Shown: positions 25,655 through 35,818 of the stretch, piece by piece
Position numbering within the stretch: the first letter of the stretch is position 1
Layout of the letters: each line of letters starts with the position of its first letter
Position numbers and translations under genes: made by a program
The notes under the pieces: generated by a model
The model's database searches: none
What the model saw: only the letters and a program-made list of their open reading frames with translations
Told to the model about the DNA's origin: nothing
NCBI GenBank assembly: GCA_041687395.1
Contig: JAWLCA010000013.1
Coordinates: 1-64,000 of the forward strand
Length of the DNA stretch: 64,000 bases
DNA from: JAWLCA01 sp041687395
GTDB taxonomy: Bacteria; Pseudomonadota; Alphaproteobacteria; Rhodobacterales; Rhodobacteraceae
Reading direction: 5' to 3'

Positions 25655-28102
25655 ATGACCGCGCTGCCCATAGATCCGCTTTTACCCGACCTTGTGGCCG
25701 CCCTGCAGTCACATGGAAGGACCGTCCTGCAAGCCCCTCCCGGCGCAGGAAAAACCACCCGCGTCCCCCTCGCGCTTCTGCCCCATGTCACGGGGCGGAT
25801 CGTCATGCTGGAACCCCGCCGCCTCGCCACCCGCGCCGCCGCCGAACGCATGGCCGACACCCTTGGCGAACCTGTCGGCCAGACCGTCGGCTACCGCATC
25901 CGCGGCGAAAACAAGGTGTCCAACTCCACCCGGATCGAGGTCGTGACCGAGGGCATCCTGACCCGGATGATTCAATCCGATCCTGAACTTGAGAGCGTAA
26001 GCTGTTTGATATTTGACGAATTCCACGAGCGCAGTCTCAGCGCCGATCTGGGCATCGCCCTGTCATGGGAGGTGCGTGGCGCCCTCCGCCCCGATCTCTG
26101 GATCGTCGTGATGTCCGCCACGCTCGACGCTGGCCCGGTCGCGGTGTTGATGGATGACGCCCCGATCCTGACCGCCGAGGGTCGGGCCTATCCGGTGGAA
26201 ACCATATGGCTCGACAAGCCATTGCGACGCGATCTTGGACTCGATGTCGCGACAGCCGACCTGATCCTGGACGCCTTGGCAAACTCCGAGGGCGGACTGC
26301 TGGCCTTTCTTCCTGGTGAGGGCGAAATTCGTCGCACAAGCAATCTTCTGTCCGGCAAACTTCCACCTGATTGCCGGGTCTTTTCCCTCTACGGCGCGCT
26401 TGACGCAAAGGCACAGCGCGCGGCCCTCGGGCCCTGTCTCGGTCGCCGCGTGGTCCTGGCCACCGCCATCGCCGAGACCTCGCTTACCATCCCCGACATT
26501 ACCATCGTGGTCGACGCCGGCCGCGCCCGGCGCGCCCGCTTCGACCCATCCTCGGGCATGTCGCGCCTGATCACCGAGCGTGTGACCCGCGCCGAGGCCG
26601 ACCAGCGCCGCGGACGCGCCGGGCGCGTGGCGCCGGGTGTGTGCTACAGGCTCTGGACCAAGGGGGAGGAAGGGGCGCTGACCGCCTATCCCCCCGCCGA
26701 AATAGAGGCGGCAGACCTCGCGCCTCTTGCTCTTGAACTGGCGCTATGGGGCGACGACTCCGATCTCGCCTTCCTGACACCACCACCTGCGCCCGCGCTG
26801 GCCGAGGCGCGTACGCTTCTAAGTGGTCTCGGCGCGCTTGACGCAAGGAGGCGCATCACATCCCACGGCCGGGCACTGGCGGCGCTTCCGCTGCACCCGC
26901 GCCTCGGACACATGCTGATGATCGCGGGCAAGGCGGCGGCGACGCTCGCCGCGCTGCTCGGCGACCGCGATCCGTTGCGTGGCGCGCCGTCTGATCTCTC
27001 CTTTCGGTTGGAGGCGCTAGCTGATCCCAGAGGATTTGCGGAGGCCCGCCCCTATGGCCTGTCGCGCGAGACATTGTCCCGGATCACGCTGGAAGCCACG
27101 CGCCTGTCTCGACTCGCGCCCCAGGTGCAGGAACGGTTCACCTCCGCCGAGATGGCCGCGCTCGCCTATCCAGACCGTATCGGGTTCCGTCGCAAGGGGG
27201 AGGCACCGCGTTGGCTGCTCTCGGGTGGCAAGGGGGCCTTTATGGACCCGGCGGATCCGCTTGCATCGGCCCGGCTGATTGTCGCCACCGATCTTGATGG
27301 CGACCCGCGAGAGGCGCGGATACGGCAGGCAATCCAGATTCCCGAAGCCTCAGTGCGGCGGCTGTTCGGGGATCGGATCCGCTGGCAGGATGTCTGCGAA
27401 TGGTCGCGCCGCGACCGCCGGGTGGTGGCGCGCCGTCAGGAGAGGCTGGACGCCATCGTGCTGGATGACCGGATCTGGCAGGACGTTCCGGCCGAGGTCG
27501 TGGCGCGGGCGGCTCTGGATGGGGTGCGCGATCTGGGTCTGGCGGCTTGCGGGATGACGGACGCGGCGCGGCGGTTCATCGCGCGGGTGGAGTTGCTGCG
27601 CGGCCAGGGGGCGGATCTGCCGGACATGACCGAGGCGGCGTTGATGGAGACTGCGGAGCAGTGGCTGATGCCGCATCTGGGGAGCTGCCGGACGGCTGAG
27701 GATCTGGGGCGGTTGGATCTGCTTGAGCCGCTCAGGGCGCGGCTGGAGTGGGAGCAGTTGCAACTGCTGGATCGGCTGGCGCCCAGTCATTTCGAGACAC
27801 CGCTGGGGCGGCGGGTTCCGATCGATTACGGCGGAGAGGCGCCGGGGATCACGGTTCGGTTGCAGGAGCTGTTCGGGGTGACGGAGCATCCCGTGGTGGG
27901 GCCGGGTCGGTTGCCGCTGAGGATCACGCTTCTGTCGCCGGGGGGCAAGCCGGTGCAGGTCACGATGGATTTGCCGGGGTTCTGGGCGTCGAGTTATGGG
28001 GAAGTGAGGAAGGACATGCGGGGGCGGTATCCGCGGCATCCCTGGCCCGAGGATCCGACGGCGGCGGACCCGACGCTGAGGGCGAAGCCGCGGGGGAAGT
28101 GA
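25655..28102 (+). CDS. hrpB: ATP-dependent helicase HrpB
   Basis: HrpB is a DEAH-type RNA helicase of superfamily 2 found in many proteobacteria; its cellular role is not settled. The 815-residue product has Walker A PPGAGKTT near residue 30, the DEFHERSL box near 122 (DEFH in this family), SATLD (motif III), the C-terminal helicase domain with TAIAETSLTIPD and QRRGRAGRVAPG, a HA2-type region, and the HrpB_C domain (ALSHFETPLGRR-like APSHFETPLGRRV near 710). Length is normal. Base usage changes inside the gene: third positions are mostly C before about 27300 and mostly G after about 27400. Confidence 0.95.
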   Translation: MTALPIDPLLPDLVAALQSHGRTVLQAPPGAGKTTRVPLALLPHVTGRIVMLEPRRLATRAAAERMADTLGEPVGQTVGYRIRGENKVSNSTRIEVVTEGILTRMIQSDPELESVSCLIFDEFHERSLSADLGIALSWEVRGALRPDLWIVVMSATLDAGPVAVLMDDAPILTAEGRAYPVETIWLDKPLRRDLGLDVATADLILDALANSEGGLLAFLPGEGEIRRTSNLLSGKLPPDCRVFSLYGALDAKAQRAALGPCLGRRVVLATAIAETSLTIPDITIVVDAGRARRARFDPSSGMSRLITERVTRAEADQRRGRAGRVAPGVCYRLWTKGEEGALTAYPPAEIEAADLAPLALELALWGDDSDLAFLTPPPAPALAEARTLLSGLGALDARRRITSHGRALAALPLHPRLGHMLMIAGKAAATLAALLGDRDPLRGAPSDLSFRLEALADPRGFAEARPYGLSRETLSRITLEATRLSRLAPQVQERFTSAEMAALAYPDRIGFRRKGEAPRWLLSGGKGAFMDPADPLASARLIVATDLDGDPREARIRQAIQIPEASVRRLFGDRIRWQDVCEWSRRDRRVVARRQERLDAIVLDDRIWQDVPAEVVARAALDGVRDLGLAACGMTDAARRFIARVELLRGQGADLPDMTEAALMETAEQWLMPHLGSCRTAEDLGRLDLLEPLRARLEWEQLQLLDRLAPSHFETPLGRRVPIDYGGEAPGITVRLQELFGVTEHPVVGPGRLPLRITLLSPGGKPVQVTMDLPGFWASSYGEVRKDMRGRYPRHPWPEDPTAADPTLRAKPRGK

Positions 28103-28180
28103 GGGGCGTGCACGCGTGCACAAAGTCTCAAGCTATTGTAAAGGCTTGATAACGCCTTTTTTGTTTACCTGCACTTAACC
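28100..28180 (+). repeat. Copy A of a composite stop-palindrome-spacer element
   Basis: Starting at the TGA of hrpB the sequence reads TGAGGGGC, then the perfect 14-bp palindrome GTGCACGCGTGCAC (28108-28121), 42 nt of spacer, and TTTACCTGCACTTAACC (28164-28180). A second copy with the same spacing lies at 55984-56064 on the minus strand. Confidence 0.85.
28140..28162 (+). terminator. Rho-independent terminator after hrpB
   Basis: AAAGGC and GCCTTT form a 6-bp stem around TTGATAAC, with six T in a row. It lies inside the spacer of element copy A; copy B has no such hairpin. Confidence 0.65.
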
Positions 28181-28187
28181 GTTTGGC

Positions 28188-28213
28188 GGCCCGGATGGCG
28201 CCGCATCCGGGCC
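28188..28213 (-). terminator. G-C hairpin downstream of argF
   Basis: GGCCCGGATG and CATCCGGGCC form a perfect 10-bp stem around GCGCCG. It is 55 nt after the argF stop. A second hairpin (GGGGGC/GCCCCC, about 28242-28258) lies closer to the stop. Neither has a long T run. Confidence 0.55.
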
Positions 28214-28267
28214 CTTACGGGAGCGCCCCGGCCGGACGTTCTGGGGGCGGGCCGCCCCCTTCCCTTC

Positions 28268-29194
<927 letters not shown>

Positions 29195-29243
29195 CTTGCG
29201 GCTTTCTTGCTCGCCCAACTGGTCTTCAGGGCGCGGTCGTGAA

Positions 29244-30425
29244 TCAGGCGGCCTCGGTCGTCAGGCGCGTTGCCGCCCGGTCGAGGCGGTCCACGGCCTC
29301 GGCAATCTCGGCGTCGGTGATGTTCAGGGGCGGCAGCAGGCGGATCACGTTGTCGGCGGCGGGGACGGTCAGCACCAGTTCCTGATAGCCTGCGGCCACG
29401 AGGTCGGTGTTGGGGACCTTGCACTTGATCCCCAGCATCAGGCCCGACCCGCGCACGCCCTCGAACACGTCCGGATGGGCGGCGATCAGCCCTTCGAGCT
29501 TTTGCCGGAACAGCCCGGCCTTGCGGTTCACGTCATCCAGAAAGTGCGGATCGGCGATTATATCCATCACCTTGGACCCTACGGCGCAGGCCAGCGGGTT
29601 GCCGCCATAGGTGGAGCCATGCGTGCCCGCCGTCATGCCCGAAGCCGCGCGTTCCGTCGCGAGCAGCGCGCCCAGCGGGAAGCCGCCGCCGATGCCCTTG
29701 GCGACCATCATGATGTCGGGCGCGATGCCGGCCCACTCATGCGCGAACAGCTTGCCCGTGCGGCCCATGCCGCATTGCACCTCGTCGAAGATCAGCAGCG
29801 CGCCGGTGGTGTCGCACAGGTCGCGCAGGCCCTTCAGGCAGACGTCGGGCAGCGGGCGGATGCCGCCCTCGCCCTGCACGGGTTCGACCATCACTGCGGC
29901 GGTGCGGTCGGTGACGGCGGCGCGCAGGGCGTCGTGGTCGCCGAAGGGAACATGGGTGAAGCCCGGAAGCAGCGGGCCGTAGCCCTTGGTCATCTTTTCC
30001 GATCCGGCGGCCGCGATGGCGCCGGTGGAGCGGCCGTGGAATGCCCCCTCGATCGTGACGATCTCGATCCGGTCGGGGTCGCCCGCGTCATACCAGTATT
30101 TCCGCGCCATCTTGATCGCCAGTTCCGCGGCCTCGGTGCCCGAGTTGGTGAAGAACACCGTGTCGGCAAAGGTCGCGGCGACCAGCTGGTCCGCCAGCTT
30201 CTGCTGGGCGGGAATGTGATAGAGGTTCGAGGTATGCCAGAGCCGCCCGGCCTGATCGGTCAGCGCCGCCACGAGGTCGGGGTGCGCATGACCCAGCGCG
30301 TTCACCGCAATGCCTGCGCCGAGGTCGAGGAAGCGGCGCCCGTCCTCCTCGATCAGCCAGGAGCCTTCGCCCCGGACGAAGGTGAGGGGCGCGCGGTTGT
30401 AGGTCGGCAGAACGGAAGGGATCAT
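29244..30425 (-). CDS. argD: Acetylornithine aminotransferase family protein
   Basis: The enzyme transfers the amino group in the fourth step of ornithine synthesis, with pyridoxal phosphate. The 393-residue protein begins MIPSVLPTYNRAPLTFVRGE and has the class III aminotransferase landmarks: GIAVNALGHAHPDL, FTNSGTEAAELAIKMARKYW, LIFDEVQCGMGRTGKLFAHE, and the PLP Lys in MVAKGIGGGFPLGA near residue 243. Next to argF it is almost surely the arginine enzyme. Upstream lies an Arg-rich short ORF. Confidence 0.96.
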   Translation of the reverse strand: MIPSVLPTYNRAPLTFVRGEGSWLIEEDGRRFLDLGAGIAVNALGHAHPDLVAALTDQAGRLWHTSNLYHIPAQQKLADQLVAATFADTVFFTNSGTEAAELAIKMARKYWYDAGDPDRIEIVTIEGAFHGRSTGAIAAAGSEKMTKGYGPLLPGFTHVPFGDHDALRAAVTDRTAAVMVEPVQGEGGIRPLPDVCLKGLRDLCDTTGALLIFDEVQCGMGRTGKLFAHEWAGIAPDIMMVAKGIGGGFPLGALLATERAASGMTAGTHGSTYGGNPLACAVGSKVMDIIADPHFLDDVNRKAGLFRQKLEGLIAAHPDVFEGVRGSGLMLGIKCKVPNTDLVAAGYQELVLTVPAADNVIRLLPPLNITDAEIAEAVDRLDRAATRLTTEAA

Positions 30426-30522
30426 GGCATGTCCTGATGTGGCGTGGCCGCAAGGCTGCGAAATGCCGGGGCCGAGGTCAATGCGGGAAGTGAACGAAGC
30501 AGGCCGTGCGGGGCCGGTGCCG

Positions 30523-30539
30523 CGCCGTCAGAAACGGCG
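30523..30539 (-). promoter_or_regulatory. Hairpin over the Arg codons of the leader ORF
   Basis: CGCCGT and ACGGCG pair around TTCTG in the mRNA, covering the last Arg codons and the stop of the leader ORF. A ribosome waiting at those codons would block it. No T tract follows, so it is not by itself a terminator. Confidence 0.4.
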
Positions 30540-30614
30540 GCGTCGGAGGGGGCGCGATAGGGGCACGGTCCTGTTCATGGCGCGCGCATAGCGGCATTCG
30601 GCGCGTCTGTCCAT
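30528..30614 (-). CDS. Putative 28-residue arginine-rich leader peptide upstream of argD
   Basis: An ORF from the ATG at 30612-30614 encodes 28 residues, 10 of them Arg; its C-terminal half reads MNRTVPLSRPLRRRRF, with four Arg codons in a row just before the stop. The ATG overlaps the TGA of the ABC permease gene as TGATG; an internal ATG at 30576-30578 gives a 16-residue form. It lies about 100 nt before argD. Arg codons in a row upstream of arginine-synthesis genes are what a ribosome-stalling attenuator would need. No known family; translation is not shown. Confidence 0.4.
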   Translation of the reverse strand: MDRRAECRYARAMNRTVPLSRPLRRRRF

Positions 30615-31432
30615 CAGGCTTTCATCCGGTAGCCGGCCCGGAACCAGACCCAGCACAGCGCCAGCACGGCGGCCGTTGTACCGCCGCAGACCACCAGTCC
30701 CAGCCAGGGCGAACTGTCTGACACCCCGATCACGCCGTAGCGCACCCCGTCGATCAGGTAGAAGACCGGGTTCCAGTGGGTGATGGTCTGCATCGCGGGG
30801 GGCAGCACCTGGACCGAGTAGAAGGTGCCCGACAGGAACGACAGCGGCGTGATGATGAAGTTGGTGATCGCGGCCATCTGGTCGAACTTGTTGGCGAAGA
30901 TCGCGGCGACGATGCCGAGGCCGGCCAGCAGCGTGGAGCCCAGCAGAACGAAGACCAGCGCCCAGAGCGGATGCGCGACGCCCATGCCCAGAAAGATCAC
31001 CATTACCGCGCCGATCACCACCGCGACCAGAAGCCCGCGCGCCACGCCGCCCGCGACATAGCCCAGCACCAGTTCAAGCGGCGACAAGGGCGGCATCAGC
31101 GTATCGACGATGTTGCCCTGCACCTTGGCGATGACGATCGACGACGAGGTATTGGCGAAGGCGTTCTGGATCACCGTCATCATCAGGATGCCGGGGGCCA
31201 GGAAGTGCAGGAAGCTGACGCCCATCACCTCGCCCCGAGTGGGGCCGATGGCCAGCGCGAAGACGGCGAGGAACAATCCAGCGGTGATCAGCGGTGCCGC
31301 CAGCGTCTGCGTCCAGACGGCCGCGAAGCGCATCACCTCGCGCCGCGCCAGCGTCGCCAGGCCCAGCCAGTTCACCCGACCGAAACGCCGTTCGCCCATC
31401 GCCAGCCGAAGCTGGTCAAGATCGCCGGTCAT
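30614..31432 (-). CDS. ABC-2 type transporter permease
   Basis: The 272-residue protein begins MTGDLDQLRLAMGERRFGRV and has six predicted membrane spans with the ABC-2 pattern, including FLHFLAPGILMMTVIQNAF and the region after NFIITPLSFLSGTFYSV, typical of capsule/drug exporter permeases (NodJ/YadH type). No ATPase gene is beside it, so its partner must lie elsewhere or it may be an orphan. It is divergent from gcrA, and its stop overlaps the Arg-rich leader ORF. Confidence 0.88.
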   Translation of the reverse strand: MTGDLDQLRLAMGERRFGRVNWLGLATLARREVMRFAAVWTQTLAAPLITAGLFLAVFALAIGPTRGEVMGVSFLHFLAPGILMMTVIQNAFANTSSSIVIAKVQGNIVDTLMPPLSPLELVLGYVAGGVARGLLVAVVIGAVMVIFLGMGVAHPLWALVFVLLGSTLLAGLGIVAAIFANKFDQMAAITNFIITPLSFLSGTFYSVQVLPPAMQTITHWNPVFYLIDGVRYGVIGVSDSSPWLGLVVCGGTTAAVLALCWVWFRAGYRMKA

Positions 31433-31575
31433 CGGCTGCCCTCCGCTTGATTCTCCGGCGGTGCGGGTGTATCCCACAGCGTTCCGGAGCCAATTTGATC
31501 CGGGCGAAGACCTATCGCGCCCCGGGCGGTTGTGCAATGCAGCCGCGGGCGCCCCATCAGCGGCGGAGAGCAGGC

Positions 31576-32148
<573 letters not shown>

Positions 32149-32329
32149 GCTGCCAAGCCACTTCGGTTGTCGATAACGAAATCTTCCGAGAGCGGGTCGC
32201 TGTCGGCCTGCACCTCGCGCAGGTCCACCAGGTCAACGTGAGAATGATCCAGATCAGCCAGAGCATCCTGTCGCCGACACCAGCCTGCGGCATGCCGGGG
32301 GAGGCAGGGGCCGGGACAAGCCGGACACC

Positions 32330-33091
32330 TTAGCCCTGCAAGGCCATCGCCCCCGTCCAGATCAGCCGAAGGGCGATCAGCAGCAGCAGGATGTTCAGCG
32401 CGTGGCGGAAATAACTCTCGGCGATCCGGTTCAGAACCAAGCGACCCAGCAGGGTGCCGGCAAGACCTGCGCCGATCATCAAAAGGATCGCCCCTATCCA
32501 CGGGCCGAAGGCAAAGCCCAGAAACCCGAAGACGAATGTTTTCAGCAGATGCTGAACCGTCATCAACGCGCCATGGGTGGCCACATAGCCGTGCCGATCG
32601 AGGCCGAGCGCCTTGGTATAGGTCGCAACGAACGGCCCCGTGGCCCCGAAAAACATCGTCAGGAAGCTGGAGATGCCCCCGGTCAGCACTGACCAGCGCC
32701 GCATCCAGGCGGGCGGATAGGCAAAGACCGACCAGATGATGAAGGCACCGATGCCGATCTGGATCAGCGCGGGCGGGATACTCACGAAAAGCACCCCGCC
32801 GAGGCTTGCCCCGGCGAGGGAACCGATTGTGAAGCCAGGCAAATCCTTCCAGCTGACATGGCGGAACAGCGTGACCGCGCGACCCAGGTTCGAGCCGACC
32901 TGAACCAGACCGTGAACCGGTAACAGCACGGTCGGCGGCAGAAGCGTCGCCAGAACGGCCAGAAGCACCGCGCCGCCGCCGATGCCGAACGAGATCGTGA
33001 TGAACGACGCTATGAAGCTGGCCGACAGCATCATCACGAACAGGCCCACCCCGATGTCCGGCGGCAGCATTGCGGCGAACAGGTCCATCAT
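32330..33091 (-). CDS. TSUP (TauE/SafE) family anion exporter
   Basis: The 253-residue inner-membrane protein has about eight spans and the two-repeat TSUP pattern: ISFGIGGGAVLLAVLATLLPP in the first half and FFGATGPFVATY in the second. Members move sulfite, sulfoacetate or other small anions out of the cell. It starts with two Met codons in a row; either may be used. It is divergent from a LysR gene 59 nt away, which probably controls it. The stretch 32149-32329 between it and gcrA has no gene I can support. Confidence 0.87.
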   Translation of the reverse strand: MMDLFAAMLPPDIGVGLFVMMLSASFIASFITISFGIGGGAVLLAVLATLLPPTVLLPVHGLVQVGSNLGRAVTLFRHVSWKDLPGFTIGSLAGASLGGVLFVSIPPALIQIGIGAFIIWSVFAYPPAWMRRWSVLTGGISSFLTMFFGATGPFVATYTKALGLDRHGYVATHGALMTVQHLLKTFVFGFLGFAFGPWIGAILLMIGAGLAGTLLGRLVLNRIAESYFRHALNILLLLIALRLIWTGAMALQG

Positions 33092-33150
33092 CTAGCGTCG
33101 CCCCCGGTAGTGGCGCAGCTGGGCCATGCGATCACGACGGAACAAGGCTG

Positions 33151-34047
33151 ATGCGCATTGATTACCTGGGGCTTGAGGCCTTCGTGGCGATTGCCGATCT
33201 GGGAAGCTTTGGCCGGGCGGCGGCGCAGTTGAACCTGTCGCAAACCGCGCTCAGCCACCGGATTCGGAAGATCGAAGAGGACCTCGGGGTGCAACTGCTG
33301 GTGCGCACCTCGCGGGAGCTTTCGCTCACGAAGACCGGGCAGGCCCTGCTGCCGCAGGCCCGCGAACATCTCAACCGGCTGGAAGCCGTCTATGCCGATC
33401 TCCGGAAGCAGGGGCGGCAGAGGCAGGTTCTGCTCAACTTTGCCTGCCTGCCGACGATTGCGACATCCTATCTGCCCATCGTCCTGCGTCAGTTCTCCAT
33501 CGAATATCCTGAACTGACGATCCAGCTTCACGACCGGCCCGTGCCGCGGATCGCGGAGTTGGTGCAGGCCGGAGAGGCGGAGTTCGGGATCACGATCCTG
33601 GGCGCCAGCCACTGGGATCTGGAGGCGGACCCGATCTGTCAGGAAGACTACATCCTGCTGGTTCCCCGAACCCACCGTCTCGCCGGTCGCAAGACGATCA
33701 GCCGCGCGGATCTGGAAGGCGAAGCCTTTGTCCGCATCCGCACCCAATCGGCCAACCGGCAACTCGTCTACGACGCCATGGGGCCCTACCGGGACAGGCT
33801 GATATGGCGCTACGAGGTTCAAAACGCGGCAACCGCGATGAGCCTTGTGGCCGCTGGCCTTGCGGTCACGGTCCTGCCCAGCGTGACGGCGACGCTGGCA
33901 AGCGAGAAGATCGTGGGATTGCGGTTCAGCGACGTGCAGATGTCGCGCCCGCTGGGCGTTCTTCGACGCCGCGGCACGCAACTGTCCGAGGCTGGAAACA
34001 GGCTGATCGAACTGCTCCGGAACGAGATCGCTGGCACAGCCACCTGA
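33151..34047 (+). CDS. LysR-type transcriptional regulator
   Basis: The 298-residue protein begins MRIDYLGLEAFVAIADLGSF and has the LysR winged helix-turn-helix in residues 1-60 (RAAAQLNLSQTALSHRIRKIEEDLG) and an effector-binding domain of the periplasmic-binding fold after residue 90. It faces the TSUP gene and converges on the TPP-enzyme gene. Likely targets are the divergent TSUP gene and perhaps the neighbouring TPP-enzyme/Tct genes. The ligand cannot be read from the sequence. Confidence 0.92.
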   Translation: MRIDYLGLEAFVAIADLGSFGRAAAQLNLSQTALSHRIRKIEEDLGVQLLVRTSRELSLTKTGQALLPQAREHLNRLEAVYADLRKQGRQRQVLLNFACLPTIATSYLPIVLRQFSIEYPELTIQLHDRPVPRIAELVQAGEAEFGITILGASHWDLEADPICQEDYILLVPRTHRLAGRKTISRADLEGEAFVRIRTQSANRQLVYDAMGPYRDRLIWRYEVQNAATAMSLVAAGLAVTVLPSVTATLASEKIVGLRFSDVQMSRPLGVLRRRGTQLSEAGNRLIELLRNEIAGTAT

Positions 34048-34088
34048 CCCGCGCCGCTCTTTTCCCCGCCCTGCCCACGGGCCGCAGG

Positions 34089-35759
34089 TCATGACCCGGC
34101 AGCCACCTTTTTCTGCGGATCCGGGTGCGAGCGGCGGATCACCGGTGAGACGACCTTGTCGGACACCGGAAAATCCCAGACGCATGCCCCACCCTGCTGT
34201 GCCTGCGCAATCAGACCGTCAAGGTCGGACAGATCGTCAACCCGCGCGCCCTGCAGCCCGAAACCGCGGGCGATGCGCGCAAGATCCGTCCTGCCGAAGA
34301 CCGCGCCCTCGTCGGACATGCCCTCTGCCCGAAGCTTGTGGATTTCGGACCCATAGGCACCGTCGTTCATCACGCAGATCACGATGTTGAGGCGGTGCCG
34401 CCGGATCGTCTCAAGCTCCTGCACATGCATCAGCAGGCTGCCGTCGCCATCGAACAGGACCACGGTGCTGTCGGGTCTGGCGGCGGCAACGCCCATCGCG
34501 AACGAGATCCCATTCCCGATGGCACCGAACTCACGAATGGTGAGGAACCGATCGACCGGCCGCGACGGCATGTGCGTGAAGTAATAGGAACAGTGACCGG
34601 AAGAGTTGACCATCTCCCAGTCGACGGGCAGTGCAGCCTCAAGCGCCGCCACGACGTCGCGCGGATCGTGCAGACCGGGTTCTGCGGGAAATTTCGTGCT
34701 GTCCGCGGGCAGTTCGCGGATCCGGCGCGCAAGATCCGCGCTGCGCCAGGACACGGGTCGCGCTGCAACCGCCTCGGCCAGCGCCTCGACCCCAAGTCGC
34801 GCATCAGCCCTGACATGGGCGTGCGCGGCCAGACGGCCTTGGCTGATGGCCCGTGGCGCGGTGTCGATCTGCAGCACCTTCGCCTTGCCGAACAGTTTGC
34901 CGCCATCGGCGTTGTGATGCGCCAGGATCGTCCCCGCCGCAATCACCAGATCGGCCTCACCGAAACACTCGCGGGCCACCTCGGAAGAGAACCCGCCTGC
35001 GACGCCCAGGCAGAACGGGTCGTCTGGGAACATCCCCCTTGCCGGCAAGGTCGTGGACAGGAGCGCGTCGCACTTCTCGGCCAGTGCCTGGCAAGCGCGC
35101 GCCGCACCCGAGACATGGGCCCCACGGCCGGCCATCACGATGATCCGCCGGGCATCCCGCACCAGTTCGGCTGCCGCTGCCACATCGTCGGGGTGCGGCG
35201 GGATCGGGCTAAGCCTGGGCAGGATCTCACGCGAGGGGGGCGGCAACTTCGGCTCGCCCGGCCAGTCGGCCTCCTGCAGGTCAAAGGGAACGCCAAGCAC
35301 AACCGGACGCTGTTCTTCATGCGCCTGAACGAAGGCGTCGCGGATCTGCACGGGCATCCGCGTCGGCAGATGCAGTTGATGATACGCTGCCCCCGTCGCC
35401 GTCACGAAGGGCGCCTGATCGATCTGCTGGTTGTACCAGTTCGATTTCAGCGGCGCTTCACCGGCAAAGATCACAAGGGGAATCCGCGCGCGGACCGCTG
35501 CCGGCAGGGCCGTGGTGATTTGCGTAAGCCCCGGGCCGCAAGTGACTGTCGCGACGCCGACCTGCCCGGTTTTGCGCGCATAGGCCATCGCGGCGGCCAC
35601 TGCGCAATGTTCATGCCGGACATAGATCATTCGCGTCCCGCGCTCGGACAGCCGCGTCGCCCAGTTCATGTTCGCATCGCCCAGAAGCGCAAAGCAGGTG
35701 CCCACGCCTTCCTGGTGAAAGGCATCGGCGAGCACATCAAAGGTCTTGCGCACGGTCAT
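34089..35759 (-). CDS. Thiamine-diphosphate-dependent enzyme (acetolactate synthase-like)
   Basis: The 556-residue protein has the three-domain ThDP decarboxylase/lyase fold. The catalytic Glu50 is in YVRHEHCAVAAAMAYA, the second domain covers about 190-320, and the ThDP/Mg motif is DGDGSLLMHVQEL...IVICVMNDGAYGSE near residues 440-475. It resembles acetolactate synthase-like and benzoylformate decarboxylase-like enzymes; the substrate is not evident. It begins MTVRKTFDVLADAFHQEGVG at 35759. Co-direction with the tct genes (60-nt gap) suggests breakdown of an organic acid brought in by that transporter; the TSUP exporter nearby hints at a sulfonate. Confidence 0.85.
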   Translation of the reverse strand: MTVRKTFDVLADAFHQEGVGTCFALLGDANMNWATRLSERGTRMIYVRHEHCAVAAAMAYARKTGQVGVATVTCGPGLTQITTALPAAVRARIPLVIFAGEAPLKSNWYNQQIDQAPFVTATGAAYHQLHLPTRMPVQIRDAFVQAHEEQRPVVLGVPFDLQEADWPGEPKLPPPSREILPRLSPIPPHPDDVAAAAELVRDARRIIVMAGRGAHVSGAARACQALAEKCDALLSTTLPARGMFPDDPFCLGVAGGFSSEVARECFGEADLVIAAGTILAHHNADGGKLFGKAKVLQIDTAPRAISQGRLAAHAHVRADARLGVEALAEAVAARPVSWRSADLARRIRELPADSTKFPAEPGLHDPRDVVAALEAALPVDWEMVNSSGHCSYYFTHMPSRPVDRFLTIREFGAIGNGISFAMGVAAARPDSTVVLFDGDGSLLMHVQELETIRRHRLNIVICVMNDGAYGSEIHKLRAEGMSDEGAVFGRTDLARIARGFGLQGARVDDLSDLDGLIAQAQQGGACVWDFPVSDKVVSPVIRRSHPDPQKKVAAGS

Positions 35760-35818
35760 CGCGGTTTCTCCTTTCGATCCATTAATTGAATTTCGCCAAT
35801 TAACCGACCGTGGCGGCC

